This document shows, one piece after another, positions 38,399 through 50,791 of a stretch of DNA of 64,000 nt (positions are counted from its first letter, which is position 1; every line of letters starts with the position of its first letter). Origin of the DNA: Dolomedes plantarius (Eukaryota > Arthropoda > Arachnida > Araneae > Dolomedidae); assembly GCA_907164885.2 (NCBI GenBank), contig OU015492.1:194359224-194423223 (forward strand), read 5' to 3'. Below the pieces are notes generated by a model, which saw nothing but the letters and a program-made list of their open reading frames with translations, was not told the DNA's origin and ran no database searches. A program made the position numbers and the translations under genes.

Positions 38399-38967
38399 TC
38401 GAACCTCCATATATCGAAGTAGCAAATTGCGCGAAAAAATTTCGATATATAGAATTAAGCTTAATCTTATCATAATTCTCCTAAAAGAAAAACTAAAGCT
38501 AATTTTCGTATACGAAACTTCATATCTAATTTATATGCGAATCCCATTAAATGAAAGTTAACAACTAAAAAATGAATTAATATGAAAGCTTTATTGATTA
38601 CTACATGTCTTTAAAAAAACAATGCAGACAGTGGTTACAATGATAACAGTTACATTCTTTAAAAAAAACTACGAATACTTTGCTGAACAGTTAGTTATGC
38701 GGAAAGTTAAAAAAAATGTTCGTATTTATTCAGTTCACTAAAAACTTCATCCGGGACATTTTTCGCGAATTGAAGTCCACGACGTATTGTTTCAAATGCC
38801 AAAAATTGGGAGATTTTATTCTAAAGTGGAATAAAATCTCCCAATTTGTCTTGAAAAAAATTTCGATATATAGAAACAATTTTTCTATGTAATGAACATG
38901 GAGATTTGCTAAGAGTTCTTTATATAGAAATTTTCGATATAGAGAAGTTCGATATATGGAGGTTCGA

Positions 38968-38970
<3 letters not shown>
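38396..38970. mobile_element. pogo/Tigger-like MITE (575 bp) nested in a Helitron
   Basis: Starts CAGTCGAACCTCCATATATC and ends GATATATGGAGGTTCGACTG, perfect inverted repeats, with TA on both sides. It lies within (TA)n inside Helitron family B copy 1. An 18-bp perfect hairpin (38803-38820 with 38830-38847, core GGGAGATTTTATT) lies in its right half. A TTTCGATATATAGAA motif occurs several times in both orientations. Confidence 0.92.

Positions 38971-39044
<74 letters not shown>
38971..39044. repeat. (TA)n tract right of nested MITE
   Basis: About 37 TA units immediately after the MITE end GACTG. See the left tract. Confidence 0.95.
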
Positions 39045-39047
<3 letters not shown>

Positions 39048-39815
39048 AATACGACGATCAATGTATACAATTGATGTAAAAAAAATATATTTATAAAAAA
39101 ATCGTAAGGGATATTTTTATAGACAAAATAATGTAGAAGGAAATATTCAAATTAAATGTAATAGAACATACTAAAGAATATAGTACAGTTTGAAGAACAT
39201 TTCATTTACTGTATTTTAATATTTTTTTGGATAATGTTCAATCGACTGCCACATTAGCAAGGAAATTTTTGTTTGTTTTTGTCTTTCGTTGTTATGCACG
39301 TGACGACAAATTTATTTAAAGTACCAGAAAAAGAAATCACGTGATCAGCATTTAAAAAATTAAATTCTAAAAATTAATCTTTAAAAATCAGAAAATGGAG
39401 GTAAAGATTCGAAAAAGATTTCATTTTAACGGAATTTTTATGATCTTTCTCGTGATATAAGTTTTATAACCCTCAGATTATTATTTTAAATGCAAACTTA
39501 AAAAAAGTTACTAAAACAGCTTAACAATTTAATTTTTAAAAATCTAAGAAGAATTTTTCAAAAATCTTTCTTAGTGCACCCCTACACTATAAGAAGAATC
39601 GCTATCCAAAATTTCAGCCCTTTAGGTCCAGCGGTTTGGTCTGTGCGTTGTATGTCAGTCAGTGAGTCAGTCAGTTACGGAACTGATATGTATATATAGA
39701 TTATACGCACATATTGCAGCGCTTCGAAAACTCAGTGTAAGAACCGTTAATGCGTCCAAAAATTCACACGATCCTTTTTTAAATGCTTTTAAAAGTTAAT
39801 CAAATTTTGCTAAGC

Positions 39816-39948
39816 ATCGCCCCCCCCCCCCCAAAAAAAAAAAAAAAAAAAAAATTTCTTCGCGTGAAATATTAGTAATGTATCGCCCCCCCCCCCCCAA
39901 AAAAAAAAAAAAAAAAAAATATTTCTTCGCGTGAAATATTAATAATGT
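39816..39948. repeat. 66-67 bp tandem duplication built on C(n)A(n)
   Basis: Two adjacent units, each ATCG, a run of about 14 C, a run of about 21 A, then TTTCTTCGCGTGAAATATTA. A third ATCG follows at 39949. The units are nearly identical, so the duplication is recent. Confidence 0.93.
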
Positions 39949-40234
39949 ATCGAGGATATCATAAATATTTCTAAATGGCATTCATGGCTCGTTATTTTTG
40001 GTGTTTGGGTGGGTACATCGTGGATAGTCTTAATTCTCAAATTTCGACAGTTCATGTTGGATTTGTGAGACTTCCTCATTTCTGTTTTTTCACTTTTGAA
40101 AACTGTCTAAATTTAAATTTCAAACTTCAAGATAAATTGGTTTGCACGTTGCTCGCAGATAAAACTTTATTGTTTATCTAAAAATATGTATATTTTCTTG
40201 CGGGTAAAACCATTTTATTTATTTGGTTGTTTAA

Positions 40235-40974
40235 GGGAACACATACCTCTTTAAAGGCCAAGAGACTCGACAAACATATCCCTATTTTCAATCATCAGTA
40301 GTTACTAAAATAATTTATTCAGAAATGGGAAAATTTTAAGGTGAGTTAAACACTTTCTTTGTTTATAAATATGGCCCTCAGTTTTTTATAGATTGAAGAG
40401 AAATTTTTTTAATTTAAAGTTTTAATAATTTTTTTTAAAAAATTTTATTTTGCACATGATATCACCAAAATAGTTGGCTAGAAAACCATGAAATTTTATA
40501 CACGGGCAATATAAACAATTATCATTAAAATGACATGTCATTTCTGCCATAATAATTTTAATTGCAGTAAAATTTATCAATTTTTTTCGAAATTTTAAAT
40601 GTTTTTTAAAAAAAAAACCTTTTTCTGCGAAGAACTAAGAATTTTGATTTCAAAGTAGTTCATTTTAAATATATATTATACAACATAATTTTAAAACTTT
40701 TTAAAAAATATATGTATACATTAATATACGGACTCAAATCTGCCCGCATTGCAATAACAATGAAAAAACAGCGGTTGAAATTTTAAAAAAAATAAAATAT
40801 TTATCTTCAAAATAGAAAAAAAAATGAGAGCCATAATTTTAAAGAAGAAAAAGTGTTTAACTAACAGTAAAATTTTTATCTTTCGAAATAAATTATTTTA
40901 GTAACTACTGATGATTGAAAATAGGGATATGTTTTTCGAGACTCTTGGCCGTTAAAAGGTACGTACGTGTCCCC
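40235..40974. mobile_element. TTAA-inserted element with ~150-bp inverted repeats
   Basis: Left end GGGAACACATACCTCT and right end AGGTACGTACGTGTCCCC are flanked by TTAA (40231-40234 and 40975-40978). The inverted similarity continues inward for roughly 150 bp, including AGTAGTTACTAAAATAATTT on the left and its complement on the right, and CATATCCCTATTTTCAATCA. The centre is very AT-rich and has no open frame. The long repeats recall Sola-type or piggyBac-derived elements; the class is not certain. Confidence 0.82.
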
Positions 40975-41389
40975 TTAAAATAACCAGTTATGGTAAAATA
41001 AAAGTAGCATTTAATTGTTAAAAATAGTACTTCAGTTTTAAAAGTGCTGCGAACATAACCACCATTTTCGAAATCGTGTCTACGAAGTTTTGAACTCGTG
41101 CTCTATGGAATTCGCTTCTACAGTGTTTATTCCAGTTGTGTGCACCCTTTGTTTCTTGCTACTTACCTTTTGAAGGGGTTTTCCATTTAAAAATCGTTTA
41201 GGATGACCGCGTATTCGCAAAGGCTCGGGGGGAAAGCCTTTCCTTTAAGCCAGTTTTCGGTCGTCCCTGAATTCTGGTCCTCCGTCTTAATTCTGATAAT
41301 TATAAATCTGAGCTCTGAAAGAGCGCGCCCGATATTGATTTCCGGAAAAGAGAGCACGCATTTTCAATCTAGAGGCTTTGCATTACGGG

Positions 41390-41980
41390 AACCCTGACCG
41401 AATAATTTTCAATGAATACAATTTTCCTGATGCCGCTTTTAATCAAGATTCTCCACTTCCGCCTTGCCGGACAAATTAGACTTGTTCGGCCCGACGTTTT
41501 AATTATTTATATGTAAAAACAGACCCGTCCGCATCCAATTTCAAACCTTTTAAAAGCCCATCTCTACGTCCGGATTGAATTTTCATTAGGTCCGGGAGGC
41601 GGGGGGGAGGCCTGCGTTTGGTCTGTGTTATCGAGGGGGATGGGTGTCTCAGCCCTTGTCCAAACAGCAGTCCCGTGTCAATACCCGGGGCGGCTCACAA
41701 ACAGACGGGGGCTTAATTAATGGAGCGCCCCGGCCGCCCCAATATTTGCTCTGCGGCGGCGAGTGACCGTAACATGGCGGACACGAAGACAACCTGATTA
41801 AAGTGGGTAATCAATGGCCGACAAACATTTCGCCGCTTCTCTCCTCCCGCGAGGTATCGATTGGCCGAAAGGGTGTGTGTGAGATGGGGGCAGGGGGGGG
41901 GGATATGTCCAGAGATGGACGATGAGTGCCCACTTGGCGGAGAACTCTTGGCGCCAGAGCGCCCTAAGGGAATAAAATGA
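41390..41980. promoter_or_regulatory. Candidate regulatory block, GC-rich with TAAT motifs
   Basis: GC-rich, with GGGGGCTTAATTAATGGAGC, AACCTGATTAAAGTGGGTAA, TCAATGG and CCGGATTGAATTTTCATTAG. It is similar in style to 22250-22620 and contains no recognised transposon ends. It lies in the giant intron. The open frames in it (41203-41397 +, 41713-42009 -) look incidental. Confidence 0.4.
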
Positions 41981-43582
41981 TGCTTTTGAAGGGGAGGATG
42001 TTCAATCATGGATGTTATAGTTCAGTCAGAATTTGATTAAAATGTTGGAAGTCCAGGATATTAATCCCAATGGGGTTTATATGCTCTTCTGAAACATTAC
42101 TTGGGAGTCCTCGCTGATCGAATAAATCACGAATGAGAAAAGTTTCCGTAGCTTACTTCCTTACCATTCTTACTTTTCTATAGTAACAGTCTCTTTCATT
42201 TCGAGCGACTCTATTCTACAGTGCTTTCCAAGCTGGTCGGAATTGAAGGGTCATTGATTTGTTTCATGGAATTACATGCCACGAATTGGCGTAAGCGCCC
42301 CCATCTAGTCACTTATAGCAGTTGATTCTAGGATCTCTCTGTCCACTTTGTCTAAAGCTAGCTTGTAGTGTTTTGAACAGAATACAGCTGGAGAACTGAA
42401 ACGAGAAAATTTAAACCACTAAACGGAATTTGTGGATACTTTAGCTAATATTTTTTACTTTCATGAGATTGATTTTTTTTTTCTTTTCCCCCCTCCAAAT
42501 GTGTTGTTTACTTGTTAAATATTCAGTTTTGTAAACGATGTGAGCTGCAAATGGATTGTACAGAACTTTTGGAGGTCAGCGTTCAAGTTGCTTAAAGTTA
42601 TTGGCTATGGTAGTTAAGTGCGTTTCTACGTTTGATGAATGAAAAGTCAGAAAGTTGAAAAATAAAAAATTGTAGCTCTCGGTCTAATTAGTCACTCGAG
42701 AAATACGGAACTCGCCTAGCCGCGTATCTGTATTGTATCTGTTGCTCTTAGTTTTATTTTATTCCAGGCTAAAAGTAATGATTAATGTTTGAAAGATTAC
42801 TTGCTGTCTACGCTCGCTGCTTTCCTAAACCGATTGGTGACGTGCTTAACGTGATTGCAGAAGCGTCTCGGTATCAAGTTTTTTTTCTTCACTTATTTTT
42901 ATGTTTAAAAAAAAAAAAAAAAAGTTATTTCTCTATGGGAATGAATGCAGATAACAGCCCGGCTCCCGTTTCATTCCTCAATTGGGGAAGAAGGTTAAGT
43001 AGTGTACAAGTAAGGGTTAAAGATTTGTTTAATGGAAAGAATTGGCGATAATGGTCGGCGATACTAAATGATGAGCTGAAAGTTGTTACTCTCAAGAATT
43101 TCAGTTTATCATTTTAAGTGGGGGATACTTGAGTATTGCGTCACTTTTTAACAGTCTGCTTTTTATTTGAAGTCGGGGAGATCGTTCTTGATTAGACGTT
43201 AGTTATCTGGCATTAGTAATTCTGCAGTTTTATCCTTACGGGTATTTATCGCATTTGTCGGCGTTCAGTTAAAGGTATGTGGAATATTTTTTGGAAGGAA
43301 AAATAATTAAAATGGTATTTATTGGTTCTATACTTGTTCGCATATACACCCAAATCGTGTAAGTTACGTAGCTTATACTTTAAGTGTAGCATTTGTCCCT
43401 AATAATCCTTAATTTCATTTTGATTTTGGTTATGTACTTTCGGGCTTGTTTATAAGGCTAGGCTTTGTAAAAATTCTGATTAAATTTTTAGAAAATGCTT
43501 GTGAGTTTTCCATGTATTGAAGGTAAAACTTCCATGTGTATTATGGTTTTAACTATTTGATTCATTACATTGTCATTTAAAC

Positions 43583-43835
43583 CAGTGCTGGGCAAATAGC
43601 GACCTGCTACAGATTTGTTTGTGGCCCGCCAAGATACCCAGAAAATCCAGACAGCCAGAAAAACTGCCAATGTTTAATTTAATTTATATTTATTGATTTT
43701 TATGATACAATTTATACCTTTTCTGAAATGCAAAGTTAACTAATAAATGCAATAATTTTAAAAGGTGCGGCCCTCCGCTTACGCAAAGTGGCCCCTGGGC
43801 CGAAACAATTGCCCCCCCCCCCCCCCCCACCCCTG
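43583..43835. mobile_element. hAT-like MITE with perfect 8-bp TSD
   Basis: Starts CAGTGCTGGGCAAAT and ends in a long C run then ACCCCTG. ATTTAAAC flanks it at 43575-43582 and 43836-43843. The interior has GTGGCCCGCCAAG and GGTGCGGCCCTCCGC, typical of GC-rich hAT subterminal regions. The right inverted repeat is disrupted by the C homopolymer. Confidence 0.85.
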
Positions 43836-44659
43836 ATTTAAACTGATTATCTTATTTTTGGAGTGTGTTCGTTGCAAAACGGGTTCAGTGTATCCCTCAT
43901 CTGAAATTCCCAGGATCTAGGATTCCTGGATCATGATTTTCGAATATTTGCTTGGCCTTCTGATAATATATATTTTCGCAGCTGCAGACATGAATTTACG
44001 TCACTTCGTAAAACCTTTGGTTGACGCTAAGTTATATTTAACGGTTTTGAGCACATTATTTCCTGAAAATGAATTGTCAATCAACGGGAGAAAGAGGAAA
44101 TTGAATTATTTTTTTAATTTCGAGTTCATAGTGCAGTTGATGTCATACCCTAGTCAATATATAGAAGTCTGTGGCAACCAGTTTAGAATTTATTTAAAGC
44201 GGCTATCATTATAAGCATCATGAAAAAATACCAGCTGCAAATTTGTTAAATGTATTTTTCTGATAACTTTGAAACATGTCTATAAAAATAACTTAGGTTC
44301 TAAGAAATTAATTCAAGCTTTGTTTTTTTTTCTTTTTCTTTTTGTGGTATCCTTTGCTGTGTAACTAAAATTAATCATAAATACTACCTTTCCCTCCCCC
44401 AGGATTAGTATTTGATCTTTTACTATCAATTTTGTTCTGTTTAGCATTGCATTCTGCAAGCACGCTCACATATTTGTTGAAATTCGTTCCTCGTTCTACT
44501 CGTAGAATATTACTTTTTGAATTTGTCTGTGCAGCGAATTTGCAAATGTTTGCCATCATTTAATTAAAGCAATGTTGCATAGAACAATCGCAAGAATCTG
44601 GCAAACTTACAAACCGTTGCCTTATATTCGCTACGTATGGGCTGTTTATTTGAGAAGGT

Positions 44660-44920
44660 AGATCTGTTTGCTTTCGGCATCGTTTGTATGCCTATTGCCA
44701 AACACAGTTTATCACGCAAACACAATACTCAACTTCCAACATACGGCACTCCTTCAAACTTTTCCGTAGCGAAGGAATGTTTAGAGGAGCCGTTCAGATC
44801 AATATTGACCCAGTGTGTGTGTATGTGTGTCGAGTGGGCTCAGTGGACAAACTTTGCCCCCTGCTTTTCCCCCTTTGAGTGAAGGTTCCCCTGTGTCCAT
44901 ACGAGATTTCGAGTGGACTG
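44660..44920. promoter_or_regulatory. Candidate regulatory block, duplicate of 46690-46945
   Basis: Shares an ordered set of segments with 46690-46945: GCAAACAC, ACATACGGCACTCC, TTTTCCGTAGCGAAGGAATG, GATCAATATTGACC, GTGTGTGT, GGGCT...CAAAC, CCCC...GTGTCC. Order and spacing agree, so the two are diverged copies. It is free of transposon ends. Confidence 0.5.
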
Positions 44921-46689
44921 TGCACTGAAATAGAATTGAGGGATTTTCCAAGCTTTTCAATGATTAAAGGATTATTTCGCGATAGAAGAGATAGGCTGGT
45001 TGACAGGATGTGTTTAATTTTTAGTATTTCGTTTTACTCATACTTATTTATGAATTTATATTTTACACAATTTTTTTCGGTTTTCATTGAAAGTAAGTTA
45101 TTCAGGAGGATTTTTTTTTTTTTTTTTTAGGAATAATTTTCCAGTTTACAGAATAGAGACAATCCAGTAATCCGTATTTTATATCATGTCTAGATGTCCA
45201 GGTTAGCGTTTGTGGATCTAACTGCCTTTCATTTTGATACTTCTCTTGGAGGCTCATCGGACGCTCTTCATACACAATAAAAATGCCTGGAAGCGGGTAG
45301 ATTTCGCAAAATTAAATCTGATACCACTTGGACGATTAGATTTTGCCAAGAGATAATTAGGAAACCAAAAGAAAAATAGTGAAAAATGAAAATTTTTCGT
45401 TATGTGTGAGTTTTTTTTAAATTCATTGCATTCAAAATTTTAGAGCGTTCAATTTAAATACTGAATCCAAAATAAATGTTCTTAATATTTGGTTTAAAAA
45501 AAGGGGCAGAAAGTCTTTTGTAACTTTTAGATATTTGCAACAGATCAAATAAAAATTCAATATAACATTTCCAGTTTACGAGCGAAAAGACATAGCGTTA
45601 TGCTAGTTTCTTCTCAAGAAAATATTAGTTAAGAAGGATGTTATCACACTCTGATTTCAGACACTATCACCTGTAATGGTATTTTGGTAGTATTACGTGG
45701 AAATACCATGTAGGTAGTTGGTTTTTCTCTAAATGAAAATATGCTTGTTGAAAGATGCCAGATAAATAAATCATGACTAGCCTTGCGGACTTTATGCATC
45801 AAATCATATGATGGAATCCACAATATGATTTGCTGAAAATTCGTAAATAATGTAAAGGTTGTTTGCTCTCATTATTACTAATATTTTAAGCTTAAAAAAA
45901 CCCAACTAAATGAACGTAAGAATTTAAAAAAATTATAATTTATTTAATTTTATTTCTTGCTGCTTCCCTAAAGCTTTATCTTGAATACATGGCATTTAAT
46001 TTTAATTTAAAAAAATTACATTTGTTTCGCTTTTGGAGGATGCAAATAATTGCAACTGAATTATTAAAATGTAAAGTTTAACCTAAAATCTGTAAATTCA
46101 AACTAACTCTTTCGCACACGCTCGCACACACATACACACATGTACATGAAACTGCTCATGAAAATGGAAATAGGTTACTTAAGTTTACATTTTTCATAAA
46201 TATGGCTTGAAAAAATGTTTTAAAAAGTCGAATGTGTTGTTTATTTCATTTATTTTTTTAATAGGAATCCTGAATTAGTGATATATTCATCTCATACATT
46301 CCCTCTCTCAATTTATGTTTACATTATGTTATGTTTTGTAACAATCTTTCGTTTTGTTGTCTCATTTCTGTAAAGCTTCCTTTAAACCTGACTATTCATA
46401 ATCTGATAATTGTGAAAGGTTTTCTTGAATGCAGCAGATCGACTTCGGTATTCTCTTCAAAACTTATATAAAAGTATTTCATTAAATAAAAATCTTACCC
46501 TGTCTATGTACATGGTTAATTTTTAAATGGTATAAAATTGGATCTCCTAGCTGCCAATAACCCTTAATTATGCCGCTCCCATTAGTGATAACATCATATG
46601 CTGTATAATACTGATTAAACTATCTAGTTACAATAGCTATAATCTTGGCTACTTCGAGGATGGACATTGTATATATATATTTTCAGTTG

Positions 46690-46945
46690 CCCGGCAAGGT
46701 ATGTCCATTTGATTCAAACTTTGTTTAAGACTCTCATGCTCAGTATCTCGCAAACACTCAATTCTATTCTAGGACTTAAACATACGGTATTCCAACTCTT
46801 CTGTAGCGGAGGGATGTGTGTTTGGAGAGGTTCTCTTGATCAATATTGACCGAAAGAGTGTGTGCGTGGAGTGGCTTGCTGGGCAAACATAGCTCCCTCC
46901 CTAGAGACTCACCCCCTGGTGTCCGTCCTGGAGTTTCACTCTCCG
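46690..46945. promoter_or_regulatory. Candidate regulatory block, duplicate of 44660-44920
   Basis: Second member of the pair, same orientation, about 2 kb downstream: CGCAAACACTCAATTC, ACATACGGTATTCCAA, CTTCTGTAGCGGAGGGATG, GATCAATATTGACC, GGGCAAACATAG, CCCCCTGGTGTCCG. Confidence 0.5.
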
Positions 46946-49648
46946 GTAGATCAACACAGCTAAAGGGAATCCTGGTATTTTCCTGCTGCCGGTGATTATG
47001 AGATTAGATTGTAACTGGGATAGGAGAACGCTGGGAAATCTTTGGGGCGTCAAGTTTCGTTAGATCATGCTGATATTATTAGCTTTTGTTGAAGTTTTAA
47101 GTTCGCTGATTAGTTTTCTTTTTTATGTTTGAAAAAAAATCTAAATTTAATTATTATAAGTTCTAATTGAAAAAGCATTAACAAACTGTATGAAACGAGT
47201 AAATGTACTTTGCGTTTGAAATAGCTTGGAGGAATTGAAACTTTTTACTGTTGTTCAAGAGGTTGGTTTTTAATATGACTCGTCCGTGTTTCTGGCCATA
47301 AAATGAAATTTTGTTTAAAAGTTAAATAGGAGCTTATGTTCTCTTGCAATTGGAAGCATTTTAGGAATTCTGATAATGCCCCTCCCTCATCCCTCTCTTT
47401 GTCTCCTGTGTATGAAGAGGAGAGAGAAAGTGCGTGATCACACGCTTAAAAAGCAGCAACCGACGACTCACTCTTAGATACATGTAAAATTTCAAGTCAC
47501 AGTTACTAATTGCTTTTATTTTACTTCTGAAGAAAACTAAAATCATTAGGGGCTTTGCCGCCGACCAAATAGACTATTATGGACTCTTAAGTTTTGTTGA
47601 AATTTTTCTGCAAGTGCTAGTAATTTTGGTGCTCCACTGAACGTCCGAAAACGTGGGGGTGCACTGAAAAACAGATAACACCTTTGATATAAAAATGGAC
47701 CAGTATACCTTTAAAAGGTTCTATCTATTCAAGTGTTTTAAATAAACTACGTGTAGTAATTTCGGTAGGTAATTATGCACATAAAAAATACTTGAACTAT
47801 TTGAAGTTTAGTTTGAAATTTTTTAAATTCAAAATTTTAAGCTTGTTCAATTTTGATTATAGCCAAAGGCTTTATTTGCGTATGGTTTTTCGTTTTTGTG
47901 TATGGGAATGTTTTAAAAATAATTTGCCTTCATAATTTATTAAAGTCTATTAAATTTTCAAGCGCATTAATGGGGCCCAAAGAAAACCTTTTAATTTAAT
48001 TTATTTATTTATTTATTATTATGAGAGTAAGTTTTGCTTCATGAACAATATTTTAAAGACTTTTTACGCTTGTTCTCAAATCACGGAGACAGTTTCATGG
48101 AATTGTAACTAAGGAACTGTGCCTAAAATTTCAGTGGAAATTTCTATTGGAAGTTTCAGGTTTTTACAGATGGCAAAACTCACGGAAATCCAGTACCGAG
48201 ATATATATGCATGAGTACTGATGTGTAAGTGCCAGGGTGCTCATAATCAATACAGCAAAAATGTTTTAATTGGTGGTAATATATTATTCCTATGAGCATA
48301 TGATTTGTGTTATTTGTTTCCATAGTATGTTTTAAGCCAAGAAAATTTTAAAAAATATGCTCATTTCGAATATTTTGTGCCCCAGATCGTCTCAAAATCT
48401 CCTCGTATGAAAAGCTTAATTGCGCAAACACTAATTTATCTAAAAGAAAATGGATAAGACATATTTCTGCATTTGTAAGTTTTATTTATTTGACTGTTCC
48501 ATTTTTTTCCCCCACGATGAAAGCCATTAATATCTCTTGATACATCACTGGGATGAAAAACTTTCCATCAGCCTCATCACCAGTTTTCTTTATCTCTGCG
48601 GCACATCGTTTCGTAATCGACGCGTTTAGAAAACGCTCCGGCAGTGTTTATGCTACTGGACGGCCCAGCCTATCATCATCATCTTTCATCCTCGATCAGT
48701 CATCATTCGCAAGTAAATGATCCTTCCCGCATCGATCATCATCATTTCAGCATCCATTTGTGGTCGTTGGCAATTAATGAACTGTTCCCGTCCAACCTGT
48801 TACCGAATATTTCTGTAACAGTTTTTCTTCGCGATTTGGAATTAAAAATGTGAATATTTAATTTCGCTTCCTCATTTGCATTCTGTTTACTTTTTCATCC
48901 TTCAATACTGTTTTGCATTTCGAAATTCGGCTTGTATGGAACTAATTACAAACTATAAATAATTAAGTTAACAGCTCTCTCCCTTTCTCTAGCCCCTCAA
49001 GGCAAGTAAATGTTAAAACTTCTCTTTTTCTTCCTTTTTTAAAAATCTTATTTATGGTCTTAAAACGCTTTTAGTTGAATAAAGAAACAGTGTTTTAGCA
49101 TATAATTAATTATAGTTAGCTGAAAAAAGTAAAATATTCTCTTTGTAGTGCAATTTTTTTTTCTGGGAGATTTCTGATGATATTACTATAGAAACGTATC
49201 TTTATACATAGGAAATGTGACGTCTGCCTTATAAATAAGTCTACGTGAAGCACGGTTTTCAATATTGAGTGCTCAAAATTACTCTTTCTCCCGTAATTGT
49301 CCTCTAACATTCAATACTTGAACCATCCTTTATAAACAGGGTCGATACCAAGAAGTATAGGGCTAGAAGGTCTGAGACCCTCTTAACATTTTTTATCCCC
49401 TACCCCATACAATTGAAAAAGATATCTAGAGGGCGAGGGAAAGGGGGGAAAAAAGTGTACTCTTTTCTGGTAAAATCTTCCTTCTGAGCCAGAGTACTCG
49501 TAAGCAAGGGTTATTGTTCTTAACTACTCCTAAATGGATCCCAAACACTTTAATTCATGTATTTAAAAAAATCATCTCTAATTAAACTAAATTATCATAA
49601 ATGATCGTTTAGTTGATTCATTTGCTGATAATCAACAGTTTTTATTAA

Positions 49649-49743
49649 CCTTTATCTTATGGGGCCCATTTTTCCGATTCCCTCTTTAGAACAGGAAATG
49701 TCATACCCCCCTTTGTAAGAACTGCCATTAAGGGTTTTTTATA

Positions 49744-49794
<51 letters not shown>

Positions 49795-49856
49795 TTTAGT
49801 TAGTTATTGGGTCAGTATTATTGGGATACACGCTATCTCATCCCGCAAGGAAAAGG
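49649..49856. mobile_element. TTAA-inserted MITE, copy 2, with central (GT)n(TA)n(GT)n
   Basis: Ends CCTTTATCTTATGGGG and CCCGCAAGGAAAAGG, flanked by TTAA at 49645-49648 and 49857-49860. It is related to 31671-31899 in reverse orientation: both carry a TAAGAACTGCCATTAAGGG-like segment next to the microsatellite. The microsatellite is in the same internal position in both. Confidence 0.82.
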
Positions 49857-50791
49857 TTAATAATGATCGGTGTTTATTACTCATTAGTTCTTTATTGGAA
49901 TCAATGATCGTTGACTATTAAAAGTTCAAAGGAATTCTCAGCCCTTTCAAGATTTATCTCTCCTGGAGATTAAGAAAGACCCCCCCCCCCCCCACTTTCT
50001 CCAATATTTTGGCTGTTTACAACCGCCATAACAGCTTCTTTCCTTTTCAGAATTTGCATAACACTTTTTAAAAACTATAAATAGTTTAACCATGGCAATT
50101 TATTTGATATAACATTTAACTGTGGCATAATTTGCGTATTATTTCTGACGTACATATATTTTCTTATTTAAGATTTTTATACTTGGAATCAAATTATCAT
50201 TAACAAACAATAAAGTTTTCCCTCTCCCTTTTTATAGTTACGTTATAGGAAAGTTTCTTTTGCTTACTTTGAAAAGAGTTCGTATAAAGTTTGTCGCATT
50301 TAGTATGGCTAAAAGGTCCTGTGAGCCAAAACTTCTAGATTGCGCCGCAAAATTTTTCCTCAATAGTTAGCAGGAAACTTTACTGGTGTGTAAGGGGTTT
50401 TAAAGAGATGTTATTTTGCATATTCGTTGACATTGCTTATCTGTGGTCTTTTTTGGATCATTTACTGAGTTTCCCAACTGAGGCATCAACTGCGGTAAAA
50501 TCACAGTTTCAGGGAAACTTTCAGCCAAAATGCCCATACTTTGCCGTCTGATATACTTGGAGATTTCGCCTACGTTCGTAAATGAAGCTTGAAGGAATTT
50601 TTATTAATGCCCTAGTCTCTCCTGTAATGTTTCTTCCCATCTAGCCCAACATTTCGATGCAAATGATATGTTTTAAACGTAGCATATGGTTGGATCTAAA
50701 GTCTTGTATTTCACATATCTCTTAAATGTTGGAATTATCTGAAAAACATGCATTTTTATTTAGACTACTTATGGAATAATAAATTTATACG

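Larger units (their letters stand above)
38279..39700 (-). mobile_element. Non-autonomous Helitron-like element, family B copy 1 (with nested MITE)
   Basis: Read on the - strand it starts TCTATATATACATATCAG after an A (39701) and ends with a CCGTAGCGAAATGCGGG hairpin followed by TTTTCAGCTAG before T. These are textbook Helitron termini. It shares long stretches with 50792-51430. A 575-bp pogo-like MITE at 38396-38970 and a (TA)n expansion are nested inside it, so the element without the insertion would be about 0.8 kb. No transposase remains were seen. Confidence 0.85.
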
